A stretch of DNA of 64,000 bases from Clytia hemisphaerica (GCA_902728285.1 CACVBU010000700.1:162047-226046), one strand, 5' to 3'. Positions 63,101 through 64,000 are shown, numbered from the stretch's first letter. Translations and numbers: made by a program. Notes: generated by a model from the sequence alone, not told the origin.

Positions 63101-64000
63101 AAGCAGAAAGTCGAACGATGCTCTGATAATGACTTGCTACAACCATTACACACGCAATGGCTGGAGCAAATCTTTGAACTGGACAAGAATTTGAACAAGT
63201 GCCAGAAGACTGCTATTAAAAAGATAAACCAGTTGAAGGAGCTTTCCATCGCGTTGGAAAGGTATCAACAAGATTCAGTGGAATTGGGTAATTGGCTTCA
63301 AAAGAAAGAGGAAGAGTTGACGTTCATTAAAGAGCAATATAATCAGAATGCTCAATTAGAATCTATGCATTTCGTTGACAAGTGCCAGGTACGAATTACT
63401 TTTTTATAAGAAAATTTTTATGAAAACAATAAGGCTCAAAAATGCTAAATATAAGAGGGTCATATCAAGAGTCGAAGTAGTTAAAGTTGAGTATAAAAGT
63501 CTACATTTCTGTATCCTCTATGTACTGTGGAGTCTCTTTAATTCGAACCTCTATAACACGAATGCTTCCTTAACTTGAACAAGTTTCCTAGATTCTCCAG
63601 TTAACAAAGCCTTACTCCCCAACTCGAAATTTCCTCAACTCAAACAAATTTGTGTTTCACATACGTTTTTGAGTTATGGAGACACCACTATATTAATTTC
63701 TATACATCTTCTCAGTGCCAGGTATGAATTACTTTTTTATAAGAGCATTTTTTTAAAAGAACGAGGCTCTAAAACGCAAAAACATAGTAGTTGTCAAAGT
63801 AGAGTGTAGAGCCAAAATTATTTTTATGCGATTTCCTAAGAAATTGGCTATTTAGAGTCCATAAAGCATTAAAATGTTCTTAACTTGTTCTTGATATTTT
63901 GGCTATTAGAGTCTTATGTAATTTGTTCTTATACAAATCGTGTATTAATTTCTACGCATCTTCTCATTTCAGAAATTGAAACAAGATTTAGTCGTGTTCG
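73..64000 (+). CDS. Giant nesprin-like (SYNE1/MSP-300-like) CH + spectrin-repeat protein, partial at both ends
   Basis: One multi-exon gene spans the whole window: 52 supported coding exons with GT-AG borders and compatible phases, about 36.3 kb coding (about 12,100 residues). Order: CH1 (73-918), linker and CH2 (1360-2448), acidic linker, spectrin-like rod, Ser-rich acidic insert, rod, 39-bp repeat array, rod, 27-bp repeat array, short rod, large disordered exon, rod. Family knowledge: tandem CH domains bind F-actin, and nesprins link actin to the nuclear envelope through a C-terminal KASH domain. Neither the start codon nor a KASH segment is in the window. The nesprin call rests on CH1 (DLFHDLRNG, VKLVNIHADAIVDG), the K-D-F-G run in CH2 (spectrins and plakins usually have N-F-x-x-S-W there), size, and the repetitive inserts also known from MSP-300 and ANC-1. 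Alternatives: plakin-like or lineage-specific CH/spectrin giant. Single-base breaks occur at about 39337 and 43170. Confidence 0.72.
262..357 (+). CDS. Exon: CH1 core
   Basis: Phase-0 exon of 32 codons. It encodes VKDLFHDLRNGVILVKIVG, matching the CH1 D-L-F-x-D-L-R-D-G-x-x-L-L motif. Donor CAG|GTATTG. Confidence 0.88.
485..562 (+). CDS. Exon: CH1, actin-binding region
   Basis: Phase-0 exon of 26 codons encoding RIHHVNNVNTVLKYLRLKK. This is the conserved CH1 segment R-x-H-x-x-N-x-x-x-A-L-x-F-L. Donor GTGAGA. Confidence 0.88.
826..918 (+). CDS. Exon: end of CH1
   Basis: Phase-0 exon of 31 codons reading VKLVNIHADAIVDGN and ending LLWAIINVFQ. It corresponds to the K-L-V-N-I...I-V-D-G...L-I-W-x-I-I-x-x-F-Q signature that closes actin-binding CH1 domains. 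The 441-bp intron after it shows nothing recognisable. Confidence 0.9.
1360..1490 (+). CDS. Exon: CH1-CH2 linker and first helix of CH2
   Basis: 131 bp, ending in phase 2. It encodes a polar, Lys-rich linker and then a helix (LLQQCTSILKSYG) where CH2 would begin. The Trp usual in this CH2 helix is absent. Donor GTAAGT. Confidence 0.75.
1708..1782 (+). CDS. Exon: CH2, K-D-F-G segment
   Basis: 75 bp, entering in phase 2 and leaving in phase 2. It encodes QEELKDFGSNSSFGDIFGKL. K-D-F-G at this point resembles nesprin CH2 better than spectrin or plakin CH2. The normal S-W-x-x-G is degenerate. Confidence 0.78.
1932..2047 (+). CDS. Exon: CH2 core
   Basis: 116 bp with phases that fit both neighbours. 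It encodes RPDLVCVEELQNM and KDILQIAENILEVP, corresponding to the CH2 R-P-D-L-I-D...A-F-x-I-A-E-x-x-L-x-I-P pattern. Confidence 0.88.
2355..2448 (+). CDS. Exon: end of CH2
   Basis: 94 bp encoding DFTSEKPDERSVMTFTSMLL, the classical closing motif of CH2 (D-V-x-x-P-D-E-K-S-x-M-T-Y). Leaves in phase 2. Confidence 0.9.
2655..2850 (+). CDS. Exon: acidic linker after CH2
   Basis: 196 bp. Opens with an acidic Ser/Glu run (SDEESTDESIADETE), then amphipathic helix, ending in phase 0. The intron that follows (2851-4159) is 1.3 kb and holds the inverted repeat listed at 2987-3672. Confidence 0.78.
2987..3672. mobile_element. Imperfect foldback (inverted-repeat) element in intron
   Basis: The sequence at 2987-3010 (ggtaataaag...gatggagag) is repeated in reverse complement at 3651-3672. 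Further inward, a gtttggttg-containing stretch near 3140 pairs with one near 3595. The structure suits a decayed hairpin transposon of about 690 bp. No coding capacity or target duplication is evident. Confidence 0.5.
4160..4414 (+). CDS. Exon: rod start
   Basis: 85 codons in phase 0 after a TTTTATAG acceptor. The first third is polar; the rest is helical and ends in KDLQ, the exon-end motif that recurs in this gene. The 555-bp intron after it has only a two-copy 55-bp duplication. Confidence 0.75.
4443..4550. repeat. Two-copy 55-bp tandem duplication in intron
   Basis: A segment starting gctta(g/c)tcttggtct is repeated at 4443 and 4498 with the shared core cttggtctttttatttgatg. Small local duplication with no sign of function. 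Confidence 0.6.
4970..5236 (+). CDS. Exon: spectrin-like rod
   Basis: 89 codons, phase 0 on both sides. Helical and charge-rich (SLKQLDEQDDIVKGKIKS), with hydrophobic heptad spacing. Consistent with part of a spectrin repeat; not assigned to a particular repeat. Confidence 0.8.
5441..5737 (+). CDS. Exon: spectrin-like rod
   Basis: 99 codons, phase 0, opening KWFFKRNFSERF. An alternative acceptor at 5334-5335 runs into an early stop in this phase, so 5441 was chosen. The following intron carries a decayed copy (about 5855-6041) of the mariner-like repeat listed at 23847. Confidence 0.8.
5855..6041. mobile_element. Decayed copy of mariner-like MITE
   Basis: Shares with 23847-24071, in the same order, the stretches tagcactactcaata, agatctacttt, caatggttttttg, ggtaccact, and the right end tagtccaggg. 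The left terminus is eroded. Confidence 0.5.
6235..6555 (+). CDS. Exon: one spectrin-repeat length
   Basis: 107 codons, phase 0, clean TTTTTTCAG acceptor, ends LDLQ|GTATAA. Helical with helix-C-like leucine spacing. The 414-bp intron after it shows nothing recognisable. Confidence 0.85.
6970..7530 (+). CDS. Exon: nearly two spectrin-repeat lengths
   Basis: 187 codons, phase 0. Contains LPRWKDLNMGLTRARDWLDS, a helix-A-like tryptophan pattern of a spectrin repeat. The next intron (7531-7964) has long C homopolymers (near 7757 and 7866) in degenerate copies of one short segment. Confidence 0.85.
7965..8249 (+). CDS. Exon: spectrin-like rod
   Basis: 95 codons, phase 0 on both sides (CTTAG acceptor, GTAAGG donor). 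Charged helical sequence. The 362-bp intron that follows has a poly-C run near 8500 and nothing else clear. Confidence 0.83.
8612..8926 (+). CDS. Exon: one spectrin-repeat length
   Basis: 105 codons in phase 0, with no in-frame Met early on, so simple ORF scans miss it. Contains AFAEWLETIEDVVTSVE, a typical spectrin helix-A core (W with flanking acidic residues), and ends LQ|GTTTGT. Confidence 0.87.
8939..9113. mobile_element. pogo/Tigger-like MITE
   Basis: Begins cagttcactctctctaattc after TA and ends ctcgaattagcgagagtcga-ctg, an approximate terminal inverted repeat of the CAGT...TCTAATTCGAA type. About 175 bp with no coding capacity. The right TA target is degenerate (CA). Confidence 0.7.
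9437..9748 (+). CDS. Exon: one spectrin-repeat length
   Basis: 104 codons, phase 0, opening DLETDIP and closing RLQ. Contains ALAWVQEMFVLVERNIE, again a helix-A-like tryptophan. The following intron (9749-10137) shows nothing recognisable. Confidence 0.87.
10138..10315 (+). CDS. Exon: rod, phase-1 end
   Basis: 59 codons plus one base. Donor GAAG|GTCTGT is weak but required, since the next exon supplies the two bases that make Gly. With the next exon it forms one 108-residue unit, i.e. one repeat split by an extra intron (572 bp). Confidence 0.75.
10888..11033 (+). CDS. Exon: rod, phase-1 start
   Basis: 146 bp; reads G-CKEQWLCFSFELEQIMNDL after joining, ending phase 0 at AAG|GTGAAA. The 1.5-kb intron that follows is dominated by the foldback element at 11094-12197. 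Confidence 0.78.
11094..12197. mobile_element. Foldback (Mutator-like) non-autonomous element with 9-bp TSD
   Basis: Left end gaggctcggaaaacacgag is matched exactly in reverse complement at the right end; the inverted arms run about 300 bp each. Outside both ends lies the same 9-mer ctcaaaact (11085-11093 and 12198-12206), a target-site duplication of the length typical of Mutator-like transposons. The arms contain four or more 42-bp, themselves near-palindromic subunits around ggtgcacc. The roughly 470-bp centre has no ORF of note. Confidence 0.88.
12579..12893 (+). CDS. Exon: one spectrin-repeat length
   Basis: 105 codons, phase 0, opening DLIKHLD. Contains LTKWKRFSDSRDAFTEWL, the conserved W pair of helices C and A. 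The next intron (548 bp) has a short two-copy repeat near 13128-13195 (cattc(g/a)ttttgttcgc ... cagacctcca). Confidence 0.88.
13442..13765 (+). CDS. Exon: one spectrin-repeat length
   Basis: 108 codons, phase 0. Contains NEQWDHIYNELKLREK, the helix-C W/L pattern of spectrin repeats, and VLTLWYSYEERVKGM. The following 1-kb intron holds AT-rich sequence with many ttcgcg/cacgaa motifs and the MITE at 14511-14682. Confidence 0.88.
14511..14682. mobile_element. pogo/Tigger-like MITE with TA target duplication
   Basis: Starts cagtctctccaatctctcta and ends agggagtcaactg, flanked on both sides by TA (14509-14510 and 14683-14684). The ctctctaattcgaa motif appears near the left end and its complement near the right end. 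172 bp, no ORF; sibling copies at 8939, 53078 and 63525. Confidence 0.8.
14763..15095 (+). CDS. Exon: one spectrin-repeat length
   Basis: 111 codons, phase 0, from DLSKEMKDK to KLQ. Contains DLVKDLDEWTCHCDGLNDEF. The 512-bp intron after it is a cluster of short degenerate tcctggaaa motifs (15165-15540), probably remnants of one repeat. Confidence 0.88.
15608..15934 (+). CDS. Exon: one spectrin-repeat length
   Basis: 109 codons, phase 0. Contains HDDISNWKIFIHKVDDMLEY, a helix-C/A pattern. The 436-bp intron after it shows nothing recognisable. Confidence 0.88.
16371..16676 (+). CDS. Exon: one spectrin-repeat length
   Basis: 102 codons, phase 0, opening DLQRDLECHQQDFQDIM. Contains ITKKWHQLSTYISQQYQVL. 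Ends AAG|GTATGG; the next sound exon begins at 17088, also in phase 0, so splicing directly to it keeps the frame. Confidence 0.88.
16776..16959 (+). pseudogene. Broken rod exon (in-frame stop, incompatible donor)
   Basis: The frame gives SKPKKLQDLLYDLKNL, then TAA at 16860-16862, then SNLQSRFTKELVNLEQRINK, all spectrin-like and in one frame. A strong donor (GTGAGA at 16960) leaves phase 1, while the next exon needs phase 0. The acceptor (TTAG before 16776) is weak. Flanking exons are phase 0, so skipping it costs nothing. The end (VNLEQRINKLS) resembles the start of the next exon (VNDLQSRIESLQ), hinting at an old exon duplication. A recent allele defect or assembly error is the alternative. 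Confidence 0.55.
17088..17483 (+). CDS. Exon: rod with disordered insert
   Basis: 132 codons, phase 0. Helical start (AVVNDLQSRIESL), then about 70 acidic Ser/Gln-rich residues likely to be disordered, then helix with LNMEWNETVQGIERM. Donor GTAAGG. Confidence 0.83.
17727..17912. mobile_element. Hairpin MITE-like inverted repeat
   Basis: Arm 17727-17779 (gatttcagccatatacaatt...) pairs imperfectly with 17861-17912 (...atatagttgaaatc). Both arms contain the gttacag / ctgtaac core, and the loop has a short duplication of ttctagaagctgtaac. Confidence 0.5.
18013..18120 (+). CDS. Exon: short rod exon
   Basis: 36 codons, phase 0: VVRWIEKKEGDVKDEEALD then helix. Continues the helix of the previous exon. 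The 766-bp intron that follows contains an exact 18-bp direct repeat, gacgtgacgtgccgtgcc, at 18336 and 18529. Confidence 0.82.
18887..19040 (+). CDS. Exon: rod, phase-1 end
   Basis: 51 codons plus one base, opening DLKERVSLHKRDIDILLKK. Donor GTTAGT. Joins the next exon to make Gly-Leu-Leu. Confidence 0.82.
19294..19721. mobile_element. TIR element, about 430 bp
   Basis: Left ggcgtagtttatatggccgg...ttttttgccgtgtcta and right tagacacggcaaaaaaccgg...ctacgcc are near-perfect inverted repeats of about 45 bp. The interior has repeated gtcga motifs and no long ORF. No target duplication could be assigned, so the superfamily is open. Confidence 0.78.
19765..19901 (+). CDS. Exon: rod, phase-1 start
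   Basis: 137 bp; after joining reads GLLSSWKSFTERKNRFQNVL, with a helix-A-like W, ending phase 0 at AAT|GTAGGT. With the two previous exons it makes up roughly one repeat. The 446-bp intron after it shows nothing recognisable. Confidence 0.82.
20348..20596 (+). CDS. Exon: spectrin-like rod
   Basis: 83 codons, phase 0: EKRSILEDLQSELL to GVDLK. Contains EQAKDEISTWCIDVMNEEDQ. Donor GTAAGT. The 293-bp intron after it shows nothing recognisable. Confidence 0.84.
20890..21168 (+). CDS. Exon: rod end before disordered insert
   Basis: 93 codons, phase 0. Helical, then turning acidic and Ser/Gln-rich toward DSQQESPSIDSTLDKE. The 751-bp intron after it shows nothing recognisable. Confidence 0.84.
21920..22978 (+). 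CDS. Exon: 353-codon acidic Ser-rich disordered insert
   Basis: Phase-0 exon of 1,059 bp. Dominated by Ser, Asp, Glu, Asn and Thr with few hydrophobics, no coiled-coil pattern and no known domain. Probably a long flexible and phosphorylatable insert between rod segments. Only the last 20 or so codons (MEGLQTKLTKIQ) return to helix. Confidence 0.87.
23447..23698 (+). CDS. Exon: spectrin-like rod
   Basis: 84 codons, phase 0: IMQETVDEFIQEVDVIPTRL, with EFSNEWTDYFVLAKKEFENC. Acceptor AATTTCAG; ends QIQ|GTAATT. Confidence 0.85.
23847..24071. mobile_element. Mariner-like MITE with TA target
   Basis: Ends ccctggaccaag and cttggtccaggg are a perfect 12-bp inverted repeat flanked by TA (23845-23846 and 24072-24073). 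225 bp, non-coding. A related decayed copy lies at 5855-6041. Confidence 0.75.
24189..24290 (+). CDS. Exon: short rod exon
   Basis: 34 codons, phase 0, from HLMDEMDNSDTIILQVYTKG to GLQ|GTAAAC. Completes the repeat begun in the previous exon. Confidence 0.82.
24436..24630. mobile_element. Hairpin MITE
   Basis: tagttgaagcaaaataatct at the left pairs with agattatttagcttcaacta-like sequence at the right; arms are about 60 bp and both carry tggtctact / agtagacca. The loop is about 75 bp. No coding content. Confidence 0.68.
24836..25066 (+). CDS. Exon: spectrin-like rod
   Basis: 77 codons, phase 0: KSVSQQLEVMEKDWASFCTQ and VSQWVDFENSFQSL, two helix cores with W. Donor GTATAC. The next intron (2.2 kb) contains the minisatellite. 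Confidence 0.85.
25083..26514. mobile_element. Dispersed element carrying the 31-bp minisatellite (copy 1)
   Basis: The 16-mer cccctgttgaggatat at 25112-25127 is repeated exactly in reverse complement at 26499-26514. Segments on both sides of the array (ttttctggaaattttccgta, cgacccctgaatgtccaagt, ggatatcctctccctcttat) recur in the same order at 46543-46856. The minisatellite therefore sits inside a mobile or duplicated unit. No transposase-like ORF. Confidence 0.68.
25217..26437. repeat. 31-bp minisatellite, about 40 units
   Basis: The unit begins ggatatcc and continues atgcattttgtcttgtaccc or agacattctgtcttgtaccc, then cct. Two main variants (atgcatttt and agacattct) and a minor tcgatgtcc form are interspersed, and a block of about 215 bp around 25490 is repeated around 25945. 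Because 31 is not a multiple of three and the unit lacks stops, all six frames stay open for over 400 codons. These are not genes. Confidence 0.93.
27281..27598 (+). CDS. Exon: one spectrin-repeat length
   Basis: 106 codons, phase 0: NIIKSIQKKKPRFRQLQQMY, helical throughout. Donor GTCAGT. The 860-bp intron after it is AT-rich with only a short (GA)n run at 28254. Confidence 0.86.
28459..28764 (+). CDS. Exon: one spectrin-repeat length
   Basis: 102 codons in phase 0, with no early Met. Reads EAVVTLESLHKLKEAHNVLE to KLE|GTAAGT, with NIWQNLSEASQNQL. The 982-bp intron after it shows nothing recognisable. Confidence 0.86.
29747..30037 (+). CDS. Exon: spectrin-like rod
   Basis: 97 codons, phase 0: SSKSELLCLCDAFKERVRL, with RVLNDWQMKEQNLKAIGKWL, a tryptophan pair. 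Donor GTACAA. Confidence 0.86.
30070..30223. mobile_element. Near-perfect palindromic MITE
   Basis: attcatgatatgcaccattg at the left mirrors the right end (caatgatgcagatcatgaat). The arms extend almost to the centre (gtgacgta / tacgtcac), so the whole 154 bp can fold into one hairpin. Non-coding. Confidence 0.75.
30612..31448 (+). CDS. Exon: about 2.6 spectrin-repeat lengths
   Basis: 279 codons, phase 0, strongly helical from KWKKTLDDRSQEIADIIHHF to LENLYSWMEK. The donor GTTATA is weak but is supported by in-frame stops downstream and by the next phase-0 exon. Confidence 0.85.
31727..32446 (+). CDS. Exon: about two spectrin-repeat lengths
   Basis: 240 codons, phase 0: AGDMLQKDNFSDSDLQTIVE, with MEQVKLQWSDLCYHITQRR (helix-C W) and ENLKEWLPIEDYREYVE. 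Donor GTAGGT. Confidence 0.87.
32675..46018 (+). CDS. 13.3-kb exon: rod, Ser-rich stretch, 39-bp PEVK-like array, rod
   Basis: Runs from TTAG|GTGGAT to CAG|GTACTT, 13,344 bp, phase 0 on both sides (4,448 codons once two single-base indels are allowed for). Order: helical rod (32675-33570); acidic Ser-rich region (33650-35180); rod (35200-36180); array of about 107 13-residue units (36240-40440); a tail with two NPF/DPF-type motifs (40447-40701); long rod (40860-45720) with a second Ser/Pro-rich spacer near 41640-42230; a closing stretch with DEWLIKAHQGLHDCQNIMEE. A base is missing at 39336/39337 and one A is extra at 43169-43171. Each causes a frameshift, and the two together restore the original frame. 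The outer frames agree with both flanking exons. Confidence 0.85.
36240..40440 (+). repeat. 39-bp coding tandem array, 13-residue PEVK-like unit
   Basis: About 107 copies of TEVAPVETQPSEK with variants (PVKTQ, PVENQ, QEEVQ, PEEAQ, TTPEEVK, IVPVEAQ). Composition is dominated by P, E, V, K, T and S with no heptad pattern, so it is unlikely to be helical. Larger blocks are duplicated: aactaaagtcgcttcagttg recurs at 36841, 37192 and 37504 (9 and 8 units apart), and ttcaaaaagattgaaatcgc at 37886, 38666 and 39991 (20 units, then 34 units minus one base). By analogy with the titin PEVK region it may be an elastic spacer (inferred). Confidence 0.95.
39331..39345 (+). other. Single-base deletion breaking the frame inside the 39-bp array
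   Basis: The site reads cgaaaaactgaa where every neighbouring unit reads cgaaaagactgaa, so one g is missing between 39336 and 39337. Read literally, the frame leaves the repeat and stops at 39392-39394. Downstream units are intact in the frame shifted by one. Confidence 0.9.
40447..40701 (+). other. Duplicated NPF/DPF motif pair at the end of the 39-bp array
   Basis: YNPFLSSYETGFKTSSP (40447-40497) and YDPFLSAYETGFTTRSP (40651-40701) are near-identical 17-residue motifs 204 bp apart in otherwise low-complexity sequence. NPF binds EH domains and DPF binds adaptor appendages in other proteins; any such role here is speculative. Confidence 0.75.
43165..43175 (+). other. Single-base insertion restoring the original frame
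   Basis: The reading ...EQKFKSW ends at CAA AGA TAA. Removing one A from the run at 43169-43171 gives ...KSWQDKFEELKSSW, a continuous spectrin helix. The indel lies in a homopolymer-like context, typical of sequencing or assembly error. Confidence 0.85.
46419..46645. repeat. Direct repeat pair in intron
   Basis: gcacgtttaaagcgaa followed by (t/c)(t/g)gacttg(a/c)ataaacta occurs at 46419 and again at 46609. One copy lies inside the dispersed element copy 2, so this may be a partial second insertion. Confidence 0.55.
46543..46856. mobile_element. Dispersed element, copy 2, without the expanded minisatellite
   Basis: Matches the flanks of the 25083-26514 element in order: ctattgggcttttcc..., cgacccctgaatgtccaagt, agaagggttgag, only about two 31-bp-like units (ccatgcattttgtactgtac...), then tggatatcctctccctctta and ccatggatatccaaata. 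This shows the array of about 40 units in copy 1 is a copy-specific expansion, or was lost here. Confidence 0.75.
47133..51722 (+). CDS. 4.6-kb exon: second PEVK-like array (27-bp unit)
   Basis: 1,530 codons, phase 0 on both sides (AG|GACTTG to CAG|GTATTA), uninterrupted. It opens with helix (DLRDELRALVDTVPYIEFE), passes through a polar acidic stretch to about 47750, then carries about 140 copies of a 9-residue unit VSEPTKVEQ, and closes with a short helix (IEDILSLKECIVTIDENI). Many T/K/E/Q substitutions but no indels that break the frame. Sequence and unit length differ from the 39-bp array, so the two arose separately. Predicted to be disordered and extensible; function inferred only. Confidence 0.9.
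47760..51600 (+). repeat. 27-bp coding tandem array, 9-residue PEVK-like unit
   Basis: About 140 units of V-S-E-P-T-K/E-V-E-Q. The sub-block starting gaaccaacggtagtcgaaca occurs at 47880, 48177 and 48393, exactly 11 and 8 units apart, showing block duplication by unequal exchange. The frame is preserved throughout, which suggests selection on the protein. Confidence 0.95.
51959..52162 (+). CDS. Exon: rod after second array
   Basis: 68 codons, phase 0: DLKNKVSGMVSKEADDLLEV to QQAK|GTACTC. Regular helix. The 327-bp intron after it shows nothing recognisable. Confidence 0.85.
52490..52765 (+). CDS. Exon: spectrin-like rod
   Basis: 92 codons, phase 0: IQKDLVSTLEHIDSQQSMLM to NIQ|GTACGT. Helical. 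The next intron has a tRNA-like fragment and a pogo-like MITE. Confidence 0.85.
52988..53069 (-). repeat. tRNA-derived (SINE-like) fragment
   Basis: On the minus strand the sequence reads taactcagtgggtaaagca followed by ttggtctt and, about 20 bases on, ggttcccgagca, in the order and spacing of a tRNA D-arm, anticodon arm and T-arm. Box A and box B are both degenerate, so it is not called a functional tRNA. Confidence 0.4.
53078..53255. mobile_element. pogo/Tigger-like MITE with TA target
   Basis: Left ctgcaactctctctaattcg, right ttaagtcggctg, flanked by TA at 53076-53077 and 53256-53257. Internal order matches the copy at 14511 (tctattatt, ctctctgtaattcgaa, gaagatcgaatt). 178 bp, non-coding. 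Confidence 0.78.
53384..53641 (+). CDS. Exon: spectrin-like rod
   Basis: 86 codons, phase 0: LLLQVARQYLIRCEDEILHQ to DSYY|GTAAGT. Helical. Confidence 0.85.
53901..54214. mobile_element. Inverted-repeat element in intron
   Basis: gttttacgggcc at 53901 pairs with gggcctgtaaaac ending 54214. Inside, cataaaaataaaag pairs with ttttatttttatttcg. About 310 bp, AT-rich, non-coding. The gggcc(t)gta terminus resembles that of the element at 58771. Confidence 0.55.
54291..57890 (+). CDS. 3.6-kb exon: long acidic disordered region
   Basis: 1,200 codons, phase 0 on both sides. The first 60 or so codons are helical (LEEVQDRQETLENLHVWSL); the rest is Ser/Asp/Glu/Pro/Thr-rich, with a His/Gln run (PHHQQHQQQP) near 56915, and a helix at the end (NNQIRECLNRLLEITELSK). 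Contains a duplicated segment (54921-55079 and 55209-55361) and three F-D-x-C motifs. No known domain. The single large ORF with no frame lesion argues it is translated. Confidence 0.87.
54921..55361 (+). repeat. Duplicated motif block in disordered exon
   Basis: Two copies of W-L-S-(S/T)-(K/Q)-F-D ... (M/L)(M/L)SP-x-N-V-x-(F/Y)-EQIPN(I/V)EELLLKVK, 288 bp apart start to start, each followed by (N/E)-N-x-F-D-A-C. A third F-D-V-C follows near 55525. Conserved islands in low-complexity sequence usually mark binding motifs. Confidence 0.7.
58180..58617 (+). CDS. Exon: spectrin-like rod
   Basis: 146 codons, phase 0: ELLSHLGSQQTQIDSLNRLG, with VMNENWKLLQQRALSEAQNL (helix-C W) and SELFDWLLSCEESLIRQ (helix-A W). 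The W spacing of two adjacent repeats is clear here. Confidence 0.88.
58771..58899. mobile_element. Short hairpin MITE
   Basis: acaggcccggcggaagcgg at the left pairs with ccgctggacctgt at the right. Inside, tttgagaaaatgaga and tctcaaattc also pair. About 129 bp, non-coding. Confidence 0.6.
59312..60034 (+). CDS. Exon: about two spectrin-repeat lengths
   Basis: 241 codons, phase 0: DLATEVCLHESQLKRLEDSW. Contains VTEKLVHRGKEWYLISKKKI and a polar spacer (SPETSDSESMDNDIAGDSPQ) followed by helix. The following 544-bp intron shows nothing recognisable. Confidence 0.87.
60579..61556 (+). CDS. Exon: about three spectrin-repeat lengths
   Basis: 326 codons, phase 0: NVSQELKSRELPLSYFFISL, with LHSRNMHLTGWIKKTMKNYI, MKIMESLWKELEEQLKDIRT and SKSEHLENWLRSVKNTLDCA, three W-bearing cores about one repeat apart. 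Ends ELQ|GTACAG. Confidence 0.88.
61874..62158 (+). CDS. Exon: spectrin-like rod
   Basis: 95 codons, phase 0: HMRSRLNAAEPALAKLQQAG to RTLK|GTAAGA. Helical. The next intron contains the element at 62234. Confidence 0.86.
62234..62484. mobile_element. TIR MITE, 251 bp
   Basis: gaccatgttcagacgttac and its exact reverse complement gtaacgtctgaacatggtc form 19-bp termini; ttc occurs immediately outside both ends, a possible 3-bp target duplication. The interior is rich in cgtttcgg / ccgttccg motifs. Non-coding. Confidence 0.8.
62588..62911 (+). CDS. Exon: one spectrin-repeat length
   Basis: 108 codons, phase 0: DSYQMLPNLDHSLCEVSTKL to QKYA|GTAAGC. Helical. Confidence 0.86.
63053..63388 (+). CDS. 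Exon: one spectrin-repeat length
   Basis: 112 codons, phase 0: NILNEIESYFAKLVSTKQKV, with LQPLHTQWLEQIFELDKNLN (helix-C W) and SVELGNWLQKKEEELTF (helix-A W). Ends DKCQ|GTACGA. Confidence 0.88.
63380..63790. repeat. Direct duplication of an exon end and intron start
   Basis: agtgccaggta(c/t)gaattacttttttataag occurs at the exon-52 donor (about 63381) and again at 63715. The second copy is preceded by a splice-acceptor-like attaatttctatacatcttc-tcag that is itself similar to the true acceptor before 63973. The duplication leaves a 6-nt tgccag (63716-63721) between AG and GT. Confidence 0.65.
63525..63688. mobile_element. pogo/Tigger-like MITE, divergent copy
   Basis: Left ctgtggagtctctttaattc preceded by TA; right end ggagacaccac followed by TA. 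Shares the taattcgaacctctat motif with the other copies in this gene. About 164 bp. Confidence 0.55.
63973..64000 (+). CDS. Exon (cut by window edge): rod continues
   Basis: After the CATTTCAG acceptor the phase-0 reading KLKQDLVVF runs off the window. This shows the gene continues. Confidence 0.75.

Overview
The window reads as one plus-strand locus from an intron-rich, AT-rich metazoan genome. It is a single giant gene, cut off at both ends, with 52 supported coding exons (one of them running off the 3' edge), plus one apparently broken exon. All junctions are GT-AG. The exons sum to about 36.3 kb of coding sequence, roughly 12,100 codons, with no start codon, final stop or C-terminal domain inside the window. 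A pair of calponin-homology (CH) domains lies at the N-terminal side, followed by a very long helical rod of spectrin-like repeats. The architecture, and a K-D-F-G run in CH2, point to a nesprin (SYNE1 / MSP-300 / ANC-1 type) actin-to-nucleus linker. A plakin or other CH-plus-spectrin giant is the main alternative. The species cannot be named; intron style and abundant small DNA transposons would suit a cnidarian or other marine invertebrate, but that is a guess.

Layout: 73-2448 encodes CH1 and CH2. 2655-2850 is an acidic linker. 4160-21168 is a modular rod in which many exons are about 95-111 codons, in phase 0, and about one spectrin repeat each. 21920-22978 is an acidic Ser-rich disordered insert. 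23447-32446 is more rod. 32675-46018 is one 13.3-kb exon holding rod, a Ser-rich acidic stretch, a tandem array of about 107 copies of a 39-bp (13-residue) Pro/Glu/Val/Lys-rich unit, then rod again. 47133-51722 is a second large exon holding a different array, about 140 copies of a 27-bp (9-residue) P/E/V/K-rich unit. 51959-53641 is short rod, 54291-57890 a 1,200-codon disordered exon, and 58180-64000 rod continuing out of the window.

The main unusual feature is the pair of unrelated, independently expanded PEVK-like arrays in one CH/spectrin-repeat giant. By analogy with the titin PEVK segment they could be entropic springs in a cytoskeleton-to-nucleus tether. That function is inferred.

Three lesions interrupt the reading: a missing base at 39336/39337, an extra A at 43169-43171, and an exon (16776-16959) with an in-frame stop and an incompatible donor phase. 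The first two offset each other in frame and look like isolated indels or assembly errors. The third looks like a dead, skippable exon.

Introns carry many non-autonomous elements: a 1.1-kb foldback element with a 9-bp target duplication, a family of pogo/Tigger-like MITEs with TA targets, several hairpin MITEs, a mariner-like pair, and a 31-bp minisatellite of about 40 units inside a dispersed element that has a second copy 20 kb downstream. No independent gene, functional tRNA, rRNA or CRISPR array was found.
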